Assembly (NCBI RefSeq): GCF_002584535.1 | Contig: NZ_NUOT01000005.1 | Location: 1 to 64,000, forward strand | Direction of reading: 5' to 3' | Source: Bacillus cereus | Lineage (GTDB): Bacteria > Bacillota > Bacilli > Bacillales > Bacillaceae_G | Length of the DNA stretch: 64,000 nucleotides | Shown here: in pieces, positions 26,970 to 35,214 of the stretch | How positions within the stretch are numbered: position 1 is the first letter of the stretch | Layout: the number at the start of each line of letters is the position of its first letter | Position numbers and translations under genes: made by a program | Notes under the pieces: model-generated | Databases searched by the model: none | The model's input: only the letters and a program-made list of their open reading frames with translations | What the model was told of the DNA's origin: nothing

Positions 26970-27005
26970 GAAGCTAAGTGAATTATATCTATATCACTTA
27001 GCTTC
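26970..27005. terminator. hairpin before the second gpsA
   Basis: GAAGCTAAGTGA (26970-26981) pairs with TCACTTAGCTTC (26994-27005). Only TTA follows, so termination may be inefficient. It may end the preceding transcript or attenuate reading into gpsA. The 237-base gap (26823-27059) holds no gene I can support. Confidence 0.55.
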
Positions 27006-27059
27006 TTACGTAAATAGTGATGTTTCTAACGTTTTTAAGGTGATAAGAGGGGGATTATT

Positions 27060-28067
27060 TTGAAACAGATTGCAGTCATAGGTGCAGGAAGTTGGGGAAC
27101 AGCGTTATCTATGGTTCTTGCAGATAACGGACATGAAGTACGGATTTGGGGAAATAAAGCGGAACAAATACATGAAATTAATGAGAAGCATACGAATGAA
27201 GCATATTTACCGGGGATTCAACTTTCTAAAACAATAAAAGGATACGAGTCTCTAGAGGAAGTAATGGATGGGATAGATACGGTACTATTAGTTGTCCCAA
27301 CGAAAGCAATTCGTAGTGTAGTGCAACAATTAAAGAACGTCTTAAAGCAACCGATAGCAATTATCCATGCGAGTAAAGGAATTGAACCGGGATCATTTAA
27401 ACGTATCTCAGAAATGATTGAAGAAGAGATGCCGAAAGAGTTAATAGAAAGTGTTGTTGTTCTTTCAGGCCCAAGTCATGCAGAAGAGGTTAGTCTTCGT
27501 CATCCTACTACTGTAACCGCTGCATCTTATCATCTACAGGCTGCGGAGAAAACACAGAAATTATTTATGAATACAAATTTCCGGGTTTACACAAATCGGG
27601 ATGTACTCGGTGTGGAATTAGGCGGAGCACTTAAAAATATTATTGCTCTTGGTGCAGGAATTTCAGATGGCCTTGGTTATGGAGATAATGCGAAGGCAGC
27701 GTTAATTTCCAGGGGGCTAACGGAAATTACACGATTAGGGTGTGAGATGGGAGCAAATCCACTTACTTTTGCGGGATTAACAGGTGTCGGTGATTTAATT
27801 GTGACTTGTACAAGTGTTCATAGCCGAAATTGGCGAGCTGGAAATTTACTTGGTAAGGGTCATAATTTAGAAGAAGTATTAGAGAATATGGGTATGGTGG
27901 TAGAAGGTGTTCGTACAGCTGAGGCAGCATATCACCTAGCTGAAAAAATGAATATTGAAATGCCAATTACGAATGCGATATATAATGTTTTATTCAATGG
28001 GAAAAATGCAAAAGAAGAAGTAGATGCATTAATGGGAAGAACGGGAAAAGGTGAGGTTTCACATTAA
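27060..28067 (+). CDS. gpsA: NAD(P)+-dependent glycerol-3-phosphate dehydrogenase (locus copy)
   Basis: Reduces dihydroxyacetone phosphate to sn-glycerol 3-phosphate. It has 335 residues. The N-terminal Rossmann motif [20 protein letters not shown], the [10 protein letters not shown] segment, and the catalytic-domain [31 protein letters not shown] are all intact. The start is TTG 27060 behind AGAGGGGG. B. cereus-group genomes carry the housekeeping gpsA elsewhere, so this is probably a second copy dedicated to supplying TagD with substrate; that it is an extra copy is inferred, not visible here. Confidence 0.92.
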   Translation: MKQIAVIGAGSWGTALSMVLADNGHEVRIWGNKAEQIHEINEKHTNEAYLPGIQLSKTIKGYESLEEVMDGIDTVLLVVPTKAIRSVVQQLKNVLKQPIAIIHASKGIEPGSFKRISEMIEEEMPKELIESVVVLSGPSHAEEVSLRHPTTVTAASYHLQAAEKTQKLFMNTNFRVYTNRDVLGVELGGALKNIIALGAGISDGLGYGDNAKAALISRGLTEITRLGCEMGANPLTFAGLTGVGDLIVTCTSVHSRNWRAGNLLGKGHNLEEVLENMGMVVEGVRTAEAAYHLAEKMNIEMPITNAIYNVLFNGKNAKEEVDALMGRTGKGEVSH

Positions 28068-28113
28068 TGTATCATAAGCATAAAGTGACTGAATTAGAAG
28101 GTGTGTAAATAAC

Positions 28114-29313
28114 ATGAGCTTTATAAGAAGAATAAAAAATCATCGTATTGTAAAGAAACTATGTAAGCTAGTATTTCTAATCTGTAGTTGTTTGCCCCCA
28201 AAAAAGAAACTAATTTTATTTGAAAGTTATTCTGGAAAACAATATAGCTGTAATCCACGGGCCATATATGAATATATGCTACACAATGATATGGGTTTTG
28301 AAATGATTTGGAGTGTAAATAAAAACCATACAACACAATTTCATAAAGAAAATATTCCGTATGTAAGGAGATTTTCAATTCGTTGGTTTATTTTATTGGC
28401 ACGAGCGCGGTATTGGGTAACAAATAGTAGAATGCCACTTTGGCTTCCTAAGCCAAGGCATACTATTTATATACAAACTTGGCACGGTACACCTCTTAAG
28501 AAACTAGCGGGTGATATGAAAGAAGTTCATATGCCAGGTACAACAACTGAAAAGTATAAGGACAACTTTCATCGTGAAGCGCAAAACTGGGATTATTTAC
28601 TTTCCCCTAATGGATATTCAACTGAGATATTTAAAAGGGCTTTTCAATTTCAAAAGAATGTTGTTGAAGCTGGATATCCTCGTAATGATTTTTTATATGT
28701 AAATAATAATTCTAAGGCAATCGATGCATTAAAGAAAAAGAATGAATTACCTATAGATAAAAAAATTATTTTATATGCCCCAACGTGGCGAGACGATCAG
28801 TTTTATAGTAAAGGTCGATATAAATTAGATTTACAACTAGATTTAAATCTTTTGCAGAAACGATTAGGTTCAGACTATATTATTTTGTTACGCATGCATT
28901 ACTTGGTTGCAGAACAGTTTAATTTAGAACCGTATAAAGGGTTTGTATATGATTTCTCTAAGCATGTCGATATAAATGAATTGTATTTACTATCTGACTT
29001 GTTAATTACAGATTACTCTTCAGTCTTTTTTGATTATGCGAATTTGAAACGACCAATCATTTTCTATACGTATGATATTGATTCTTATCGTGATAAGTTA
29101 AGAGGTTTTTATTTTGATCTAGAGACGGAAGCTCCTGGTCCAGTTGTGATGAATACGGAAGAAGTACTTGAGGAAATATTAAGATTCAAAACTCTAGGTT
29201 TGGGTGAATTTGCAGGGAAATATGATACCTTCTATAATAATTATTGTTATTTAGAAGATGGTTTTGCTTCTAAACGAGTAGTAGAGAAAATATTCTTCGG
29301 AGAGGCACAGTAA
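28114..29313 (+). CDS. CDP-glycerol glycerophosphotransferase (TagB/TagF-like)
   Basis: A 399-residue Glyphos_transf protein. Motifs are IYIQTWHGTPLKKLAGDM, IILYAPTWRDDQF, and LLITDYSSVFFDYANLKRPIIFYTYD, ending with LRGFYFDLETEAPGPVV as in TagF C-terminal domains. The basic N-terminus with a short hydrophobic stretch suggests peripheral membrane attachment. It resembles the C-terminal half of the 1160-residue fusion upstream more than the first TagB-like protein. The stop is 2 bases before tagG. Confidence 0.87.
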   Translation: MSFIRRIKNHRIVKKLCKLVFLICSCLPPKKKLILFESYSGKQYSCNPRAIYEYMLHNDMGFEMIWSVNKNHTTQFHKENIPYVRRFSIRWFILLARARYWVTNSRMPLWLPKPRHTIYIQTWHGTPLKKLAGDMKEVHMPGTTTEKYKDNFHREAQNWDYLLSPNGYSTEIFKRAFQFQKNVVEAGYPRNDFLYVNNNSKAIDALKKKNELPIDKKIILYAPTWRDDQFYSKGRYKLDLQLDLNLLQKRLGSDYIILLRMHYLVAEQFNLEPYKGFVYDFSKHVDINELYLLSDLLITDYSSVFFDYANLKRPIIFYTYDIDSYRDKLRGFYFDLETEAPGPVVMNTEEVLEEILRFKTLGLGEFAGKYDTFYNNYCYLEDGFASKRVVEKIFFGEAQ

Positions 29314-29315
29314 AG

Positions 29316-30119
29316 ATGAACTCAATGATTATGGTATTAAAAGAACAGGTAAACTGTCTATATTTAATTCAACGTTTATCTATTTATCAAGTAAAAAGTA
29401 CAAATAATAATAATTATTTAGGACTTGTGTGGGAAGTTTTGAATCCTCTCATACAGATGAGTATTTATTGGTTTGTATTCGGCTTTGGGATTAGGGGTGG
29501 TCAAGGAGTAGATGGAGTACCATTTGTTTATTGGCTATCTGCAGGGCTTGTTGTATGGTTTTTTGTACAACCAGCAATGCTACAAGCATCTAAGTCTATT
29601 TATACAAGGTTAAATATGATTTCGAAGATGAGTTTTCCAATGAGTGTTATCCCAAGCTTTGTAATTATGTCTAATCTTTATCAGCATTTGATACTTATCG
29701 GTATTGTGACAATTTTATTTTTAGTAACGGGTCAAGGTATTTCTATTCATTATATTCAGCTTGTTTATTACATGTTCGCTACCCTTATGTTAATATTTTC
29801 ACTCTCCTTAATTACGTCAACGCTAGCAACAATTGTGAGAGATGTTCAAATGATTGTTCAATCAATTATGCGAATGTTGCTATACTTAACGCCTATATTA
29901 TGGACACCTGAAAAATTACCATCGTTTCTTCAAAAAATTATGCAGTTAAATCCATTTTGCTATATTGTAGATGGATATCGTGCTTCTTTACTAGGAACAA
30001 GCTGGTTTTATCAAGATCTAAATTATGCATTATATTTTTGGTCGTTTGTCCTTGTTACGTTGTTAATTGGTGCAACGCTACATGTGAAATTTAGAAAGCA
30101 CTTTGCAGATTATCTATGA
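29316..30119 (+). CDS. tagG: teichoic acid exporter permease
   Basis: Membrane half of the ABC exporter that flips teichoic acid chains. It has 267 residues and about six hydrophobic helices, and an ABC-2 family motif around NYLGLVWEVLNPLIQMSIYWFVFG and the C-terminal LNPFCYIVDGYRASLLG. It sits between a glycerophosphotransferase gene and the gene for its ATPase partner, with which it overlaps or abuts, which supports the TagG assignment. Confidence 0.9.
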   Translation: MNSMIMVLKEQVNCLYLIQRLSIYQVKSTNNNNYLGLVWEVLNPLIQMSIYWFVFGFGIRGGQGVDGVPFVYWLSAGLVVWFFVQPAMLQASKSIYTRLNMISKMSFPMSVIPSFVIMSNLYQHLILIGIVTILFLVTGQGISIHYIQLVYYMFATLMLIFSLSLITSTLATIVRDVQMIVQSIMRMLLYLTPILWTPEKLPSFLQKIMQLNPFCYIVDGYRASLLGTSWFYQDLNYALYFWSFVLVTLLIGATLHVKFRKHFADYL

Positions 30120-30133
30120 TGAGGGTTGTAAAA

Positions 30134-31807
30134 ATGAATGAATCAGTGAGGTTTCATAATGTAACAAAAAAATATAAAATGCATAGCAAAAACTCTGAGA
30201 AATTAAAGGATATTCTGTATCCTGGAGGATTTGGTGAAGACTTTTATGCATTAAGAAACTTAGAATTTGAGGCTCAAAAAGGCGATGTTATTGGTATTGT
30301 TGGGGTAAATGGTTCAGGAAAGTCTACAATGTCTAATTTGATTGCTGGAATTACACCGCCTACAACTGGAAGTATCAACATAAAAGGGAAAGTTGCACTT
30401 ATTGCAATCGCAGCTGGTCTTAATAATCAATTGTCAGGTAGAGAAAACATTGAGCTTAAATGCTTAATGTTGGGAATGAGTAAAGTACAAATTGAAAAGT
30501 TAACACCTGAAATTATTGATTTTGCTGATATAGGTAAGTTTATTGATATGCCAGTAAAAAAATATTCTAGTGGGATGAAATCACGTTTAGGGTTTGCAAT
30601 TTCAGTTAGTATTAATCCAGATGTACTCGTAATTGATGAAGCTTTATCAGTAGGTGATCAAACATTTGCTGATAAATGCTTAAACCGTATGAATGAATTT
30701 AAAGAACAAGGAAAAACAATATTTTTTGTTAGCCATTCTTTAGGACAAGTGAAAAAATTTTGTACAAAGGCTCTATGGCTTGAATACGGTGAAATTAGAG
30801 ACTATGGTCCTATTGAGGAAGTAATGCCGAAGTATGAAAGTTTCTTAAAAGAATTTAAGGCAATGAGTAAAGAAGAACAACAAAAGTTCAAAAAAGAAGC
30901 AATGGAGAAGCAAGCAGGAAAAGGGCTAGAAAAGGTAAATGATGCTCCGGAAGATGACCCAAAAGAAGTCACGGATTCTGTATCTCTACTACGTGGAAAA
31001 CATTCGCATCATAAGAAGAAACGAATAAATCGTAAGTATATTACAAGTTTAATTGGTTTTATATTGCTTATCACTGTGGGTGGACTAACATATTGGCAAA
31101 AGGATAATATCTTTCATTCTTTACAAGCGAAAGAACTGGTGGAAAAAACAACTCGTAAAGAAATGCCTGTAAAAAAAGAGGGGAATCCATTAGCTGATTT
31201 AGATGTTCGATATGTAAAGTCTGCAAAAGCTCGCGTGAGAAGTACGCCAGCGCTAGACGGACAGGCAATTGCTACTATGACATTTGGAACATCGTTTGTG
31301 GTAAAGGATCAGAAAAAAGATGAAGAATCTGGAGTCAATTGGTTAAAGCTTGTTTATGACAATGGTGGAGAAGGCTGGGTTAGTGAAGAGATAGTAGGTT
31401 CGATACCATTTGACCATGCTGTACCTTATGAGGGTGTTATGAATAAATTAAAGCAATTAGATGGGACTCCTCAAGATCTAGAACAATCCCTTACTTTTTT
31501 GGGTAAGAGTAGAGAGGTTGTAACTGGTGTGTTAGGTATTCCTCAGGATCAACAAACATTGCCAGAAGGGACATTAACGCAATATAAAAATGTTGATATT
31601 TTATATAATAATCAATCAATTGTGAAGCAGATCAACCTTAAGAATGCAACCATATTGACATCTAAACTAATAGAACAATTAGGTGATGCACAATTAAAAG
31701 ATGAGGATAACTCATTATTAATATATCGATCTAATAAGTTTGATTTTAAGTTTACTTCTAATGGTCCAACGATTGATCAAATAATGATTTCAGACGTTTT
31801 AAAATAA
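30134..31807 (+). CDS. tagH: teichoic acid exporter ATP-binding protein with C-terminal SH3 domain
   Basis: ATPase of the exporter, 557 residues from ATG 30134 (GAGGG 8 bases upstream); an ATG at 30116 overlapping tagG would add 6 residues. Residues ~1-240 hold Walker A GVNGSGKST, signature YSSGMKSRLGFA and Walker B VLVIDEALSVGD, typical of polysaccharide and teichoic acid exporters. A Lys-rich linker leads to a transmembrane helix (YITSLIGFILLITVGGLTYW), then an extracellular SH3b-like domain (VRSTPALDGQAIATMTFG). TagH of B. subtilis has the same overall build, so the fusion is a family trait. Confidence 0.9.
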   Translation: MNESVRFHNVTKKYKMHSKNSEKLKDILYPGGFGEDFYALRNLEFEAQKGDVIGIVGVNGSGKSTMSNLIAGITPPTTGSINIKGKVALIAIAAGLNNQLSGRENIELKCLMLGMSKVQIEKLTPEIIDFADIGKFIDMPVKKYSSGMKSRLGFAISVSINPDVLVIDEALSVGDQTFADKCLNRMNEFKEQGKTIFFVSHSLGQVKKFCTKALWLEYGEIRDYGPIEEVMPKYESFLKEFKAMSKEEQQKFKKEAMEKQAGKGLEKVNDAPEDDPKEVTDSVSLLRGKHSHHKKKRINRKYITSLIGFILLITVGGLTYWQKDNIFHSLQAKELVEKTTRKEMPVKKEGNPLADLDVRYVKSAKARVRSTPALDGQAIATMTFGTSFVVKDQKKDEESGVNWLKLVYDNGGEGWVSEEIVGSIPFDHAVPYEGVMNKLKQLDGTPQDLEQSLTFLGKSREVVTGVLGIPQDQQTLPEGTLTQYKNVDILYNNQSIVKQINLKNATILTSKLIEQLGDAQLKDEDNSLLIYRSNKFDFKFTSNGPTIDQIMISDVLK

Positions 31808-31905
31808 GATAAATGTATTCATTTTGTTATAAAGATATAGTTGGTGTTTTATTTATTAATCATTAAATAAATATAAAGTTTTATATATTACTAGGAGGAT
31901 TACCA

Positions 31906-32787
31906 TTGAAAAAAATAAGAAAAGCTATTATTCCAGCTGCAGGATTAGGAACTCGATTCTTACCAGTAACGAAAGCAATGCCGAAAGAAATGTTACCGAT
32001 TGTTGATAAACCAACAATTCAATATATTGTGGAAGAGGCAATTGAGTCTGGCATTGAAGATATCATTATTGTAACGGGAAAAGGAAAACGTGCAATTGAA
32101 GACCATTTCGATCATTCTTTTGAGTTAGAACAAAACTTACTTTCAAAAGGGAAATATGAAATTCTTGAAAAAGTACAAGAGTCTTCAAAAATCAATATTC
32201 ATTATATCCGCCAAAAAGAGCCGAAAGGTCTAGGGCATGCTGTTTGGTGTGCTCGTAAATTTATTGGAAATGAGCCGTTTGCGGTACTACTTGGTGATGA
32301 TATTGTTCAAGCGGATACGCCGTGTTTACGCCAATTAATGAATCAATATGAGAATACACAATCATCAGTAATTGGTGTTCAAGCTGTTCCAGAGAATGAA
32401 ACACATCGCTATGGTATTATTGATCCGTTAGAGCAAAAGGATAGAAGTTATCAAGTGAGTAAGTTTGTTGAAAAACCTGCTAAAGGAACAGCGCCATCTA
32501 ATTTAGCAATTATGGGACGTTATGTGTTAACACCAGAAATCTTTACGTTCTTAGAAGATCAACAAACAGGAGCTGGTGGAGAAATTCAATTAACAGATGC
32601 GATTCAACGTTTAAATGAAATTCAACGTGTATTCGCATATGATTTTGAAGGAAAACGCTATGATGTTGGAGAAAAGCTTGGTTTCATTCAAACAACTATT
32701 GAAATGGCACTGCAACATGAAGAGCTAAAGAAAGAGCTATTAGATCATATGAAGAAGTTAGTAGAAAACGAAAAGGTTTGTAACTAA
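31906..32787 (+). CDS. gtaB: UTP-glucose-1-phosphate uridylyltransferase
   Basis: Makes UDP-glucose from UTP and glucose 1-phosphate. It has 293 residues with the N-terminal [20 protein letters not shown] nucleotide-binding motif, the LLGDDIV metal site, and KFVEKPAKG. The start is TTG 31906 behind AGGAGG. UDP-glucose would feed glucosylation of teichoic acid or the nearby exopolysaccharide. It ends the teichoic-acid locus. Bacillus genomes often have several galU-type genes, so this is probably one of several. Confidence 0.93.
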   Translation: MKKIRKAIIPAAGLGTRFLPVTKAMPKEMLPIVDKPTIQYIVEEAIESGIEDIIIVTGKGKRAIEDHFDHSFELEQNLLSKGKYEILEKVQESSKINIHYIRQKEPKGLGHAVWCARKFIGNEPFAVLLGDDIVQADTPCLRQLMNQYENTQSSVIGVQAVPENETHRYGIIDPLEQKDRSYQVSKFVEKPAKGTAPSNLAIMGRYVLTPEIFTFLEDQQTGAGGEIQLTDAIQRLNEIQRVFAYDFEGKRYDVGEKLGFIQTTIEMALQHEELKKELLDHMKKLVENEKVCN

Positions 32788-33241
32788 TTTTTAATTGGGT
32801 AATATGCATATGACTATATGATCTTTACTTCCTTGAAACAATTATTTATGAGATTGTGTGTGAATTTATATGAAGATAATTGAATGTAATATTCTGGGGA
32901 GAGAGTGAAGTGGACGTATAAATTTATATTGACGAGGGTATTATCAAGAACTAAAATGAATAATACATGAGTATATTATGATTAACAAAACAAAACGTTT
33001 GTTTTTATTAATTAAATCTATACTTAAAAAGTTCAATTTTCTTATCTTGCATTAAATTACATTGAATATATATAAATATTAATTTAAATATACGTGTTAA
33101 CGCTGGGATAAATATGTACAATTTTGATTCATTTTCCCTGACTATGAAAAGTAAATATACATAGGTATATTGTTAAAACCTTATAGAGTAAGGATTTGTT
33201 TAAAAGACTGTGCAATGTTCTATGTGGATGATACTAACACT

Positions 33242-33294
33242 AATTCCTTCGTATTGTGACATGAAATAATGTAACAATACGAAGGAATTTTTGA
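33242..33294 (+). terminator. terminator in the gtaB-eps intergenic region
   Basis: AATTCCTTCGTATTGT (33242-33257) pairs perfectly with ACAATACGAAGGAATT (33274-33289); ACAT/ATGT inside extends the stem. TTTTT follows. The rest of the 690-base gap (32788-33479) is very A+T-rich and holds no gene I can support. It probably also carries the eps promoter, which I cannot place with confidence. Confidence 0.88.
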
Positions 33295-33479
33295 GGAGTT
33301 ATTCATGCTTTAGGGTCAGTCATTGTAATAAAAATTAGAAGTGATTTTGTACATTTTTAAATAATTGAAAATATGTATATTTGGATGGCGATTTGTAAAT
33401 ATATTCAGATGTAAAATAAATGATGTTGTTCAATATATATTTAACTTCATTTTTAATTAAATAATAGTGGAGGGGAAGT

Positions 33480-34178
33480 ATGGAGAAGGAAATAAATTTA
33501 AAAAGTTTGTTTAATGTTATAAAAAGAAGATTTTGGATTATCGCAGTAATCACACTATTGGCCGGATTCGTTGGTGGGATATACAGTTTTTTTATGAAAA
33601 CGCCTTTATATTCGTCTTCCGCAAGGATCCTTATTCCGGCAAATGCTGAAACAATGAGTACACTTAAAGTGATGATTAAAGAACCTGTTGTTTTAGAAAA
33701 AGTAGTTCAGCAACTAAATTTGAAAAAATCAGCAGGCGCATTAAGCGGGCAGATAAATGTTGGAAAGGTAGAAGAATCGCAGGTTATCACTATAACAGCT
33801 GTAGATACTAATCCAGTACAGGCTGCTCAAATTGCTAATGTTACAGCAAATGTTTATAAAGAAGAAGTAAAATCTGTTATGAATTTTGGAGGTGTTCGTG
33901 TCTTAACAGAAGCGAACGAAAAAGGAAACCCTTCACCAATAAATTTAAATCATGCAGGTACGATAGAGCTGGCCATGGCTGTCGCATTTATATTGAGTAT
34001 AGGGATCGTTTTCTTATTAGATTCCCTTGATGAAACAATTAAATCCGAACGTGATATTGAGAAGTTACTACCGATCCCTATTTTGGGAAGTGTTTCCCAA
34101 ATGAAAAAAAATAACATAGTAGATCAAAACAGTAAGAAAGAAAGTGTAATGGTAGGAGGAAAAACATTTGATTCTTAA
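33480..34178 (+). CDS. epsA: polysaccharide chain-length regulator / tyrosine-kinase modulator
   Basis: Wzz/YveK-type membrane protein, 232 residues, with transmembrane helices at about residues 17-37 and 160-180 around an extracellular loop. The C-terminal cytoplasmic tail (LDSLDETIKSERDIEKLLPIPILGSV) is the part that activates the partner BY-kinase in this family. GTGGAGGGG precedes the ATG. It overlaps the kinase gene. First gene of an eps-type operon, in the place of B. subtilis epsA. Confidence 0.88.
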   Translation: MEKEINLKSLFNVIKRRFWIIAVITLLAGFVGGIYSFFMKTPLYSSSARILIPANAETMSTLKVMIKEPVVLEKVVQQLNLKKSAGALSGQINVGKVEESQVITITAVDTNPVQAAQIANVTANVYKEEVKSVMNFGGVRVLTEANEKGNPSPINLNHAGTIELAMAVAFILSIGIVFLLDSLDETIKSERDIEKLLPIPILGSVSQMKKNNIVDQNSKKESVMVGGKTFDS

Positions 34179-34827
34179 TAAAAAACAAAGTCGTCCTCTT
34201 GATAATAGTAATTTGATTGCGCATACAGCTCCGAATTCGAAGGTTGCTGAGGAATATCGAACAATTCGTACTAATCTTCAGTTTGTATCTGAAGCAGATA
34301 AAAAAAGAACTATAATAATTACTTCTCCTGGATATGGGGAAGGGAAAACCATTACTGTGGCAAATTTGGCGGTTTCTATGGCCCAGCAGGATGAAAAGGT
34401 CTTAGTCATTGATGCGGATTTAAGAACTTCAGAATTACATAAAATTTTTGGAATAGAAAATAGATCGGGATTAACAAATGTTCTAGAGGGGAAAGCAACG
34501 CTAGAGAAGGCGGTAATTCAGACGAAAATCAAAAATGTGCATGTTTTAACAAGTGGTTCTGAAGTTAATAATCCGGCTGAGCTGCTTAGCTTACCATCCA
34601 TGCAAGATTTAATTAACAAAGTAATCGAACAATATGACGTTATTTTATTTGATTCTTCACCTCTTCTGGAAGTAACAGACACGAGTATACTAGCTAGTCA
34701 GTGTGATGGTGTATTGTTGGTATTAAATTGCAATAAAACTGCTAGTGAAGCAGTAGTTGAAGCAGAAAGAGTGTTAGGTTTAAGCAACAGTAGGTTTCTA
34801 GGAGCTATTTTGAATAAAAAGGTATAA
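34168..34827 (+). CDS. epsB: BY-type tyrosine kinase (CpsD/EpsB family)
   Basis: Cytoplasmic partner of EpsA, 219 residues, start TTG 34168 overlapping epsA, behind GTAGGAGG. Walker A is TSPGYGEGKTITVANLA (about residues 52-68), Walker A' VLVIDADLRTSELHKIF and Walker B VILFDSSPLLEVTD. The protein ends at FLGAILNKKV. The C-terminal tyrosine cluster that BY-kinases usually autophosphorylate is absent, so regulation by phosphorylation would have to work differently or through another kinase. Confidence 0.88.
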   Translation: MILNKKQSRPLDNSNLIAHTAPNSKVAEEYRTIRTNLQFVSEADKKRTIIITSPGYGEGKTITVANLAVSMAQQDEKVLVIDADLRTSELHKIFGIENRSGLTNVLEGKATLEKAVIQTKIKNVHVLTSGSEVNNPAELLSLPSMQDLINKVIEQYDVILFDSSPLLEVTDTSILASQCDGVLLVLNCNKTASEAVVEAERVLGLSNSRFLGAILNKKV

Positions 34828-34847
34828 GAGATTTATTCAAATCAGTT

Positions 34848-35063
34848 ATGCGGGAGATGCTCGTACAGTACTTTTTAGTCCATGGGGTAAGGAGGAAGGA
34901 CATTCTTCGGTAGAGAATGAAAGGTCACCTATAAAAAAAAGTATAGGGTACGGTGATGTCTCCTTACCGCTATCAATGGAGGCACTCGATTATGCTGTGG
35001 GTTAAAAGACCTTAGACGTTAGTCGTCAAGAGCGTGATGTGAGGGAGGGTTAAATGCCCGTAT
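34848..35063 (+). ncRNA. EAR-type antitermination RNA between epsB and epsC
   Basis: A non-coding, highly structured stretch. Outer arms ATGCGGG (34848-34854) and CCCGTAT (35057-35063) pair; GGTAAGGAG (34886-34894) pairs with CTCCTTACC (34960-34968); CATTCT (34901-34906) pairs with AGAATG (34914-34919); ACCTATA pairs with TATAGGGT (from 34942); GTAC-AG-TAC and GACG-TTAGT-CGTC form small hairpins. In B. subtilis and other Bacillales the eps-associated RNA (EAR) sits exactly between epsB and epsC and lets RNA polymerase read through distant terminators. Position and folding support this; I judged it by eye without a covariance model. Confidence 0.8.
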
Positions 35064-35070
35064 TTATTTG

Positions 35071-35120
35071 AAGTTTCTGTCTAGAAAGTCTTTTTGAAGG
35101 ATCTTGTAGACAGGAACTTT
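35071..35120 (+). terminator. hairpin just after the EAR RNA
   Basis: AAGTTTCTGTCTA (35071-35083) pairs with TAGACAGGAACTT (35107-35119), one G-U pair. The tail TTTGTATT is only mildly T-rich. It could be a terminator that the EAR element overrides. Confidence 0.5.
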
Positions 35121-35214
35121 GTATTAGTTATTCATTTATTTCCTTCATTAAATCTTTAGTTGGGTATATATAAATAAAAATATCAGTTGCAAAAAATTGA
35201 GAGAGGGGCTTATT

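Noticed and set aside
32788-33479. A small gene in the gtaB-eps gap, for example a 25-codon Lys/Leu-rich frame near 32979
   Set aside because: No ribosome site; the only strong feature is the terminator at 33242.
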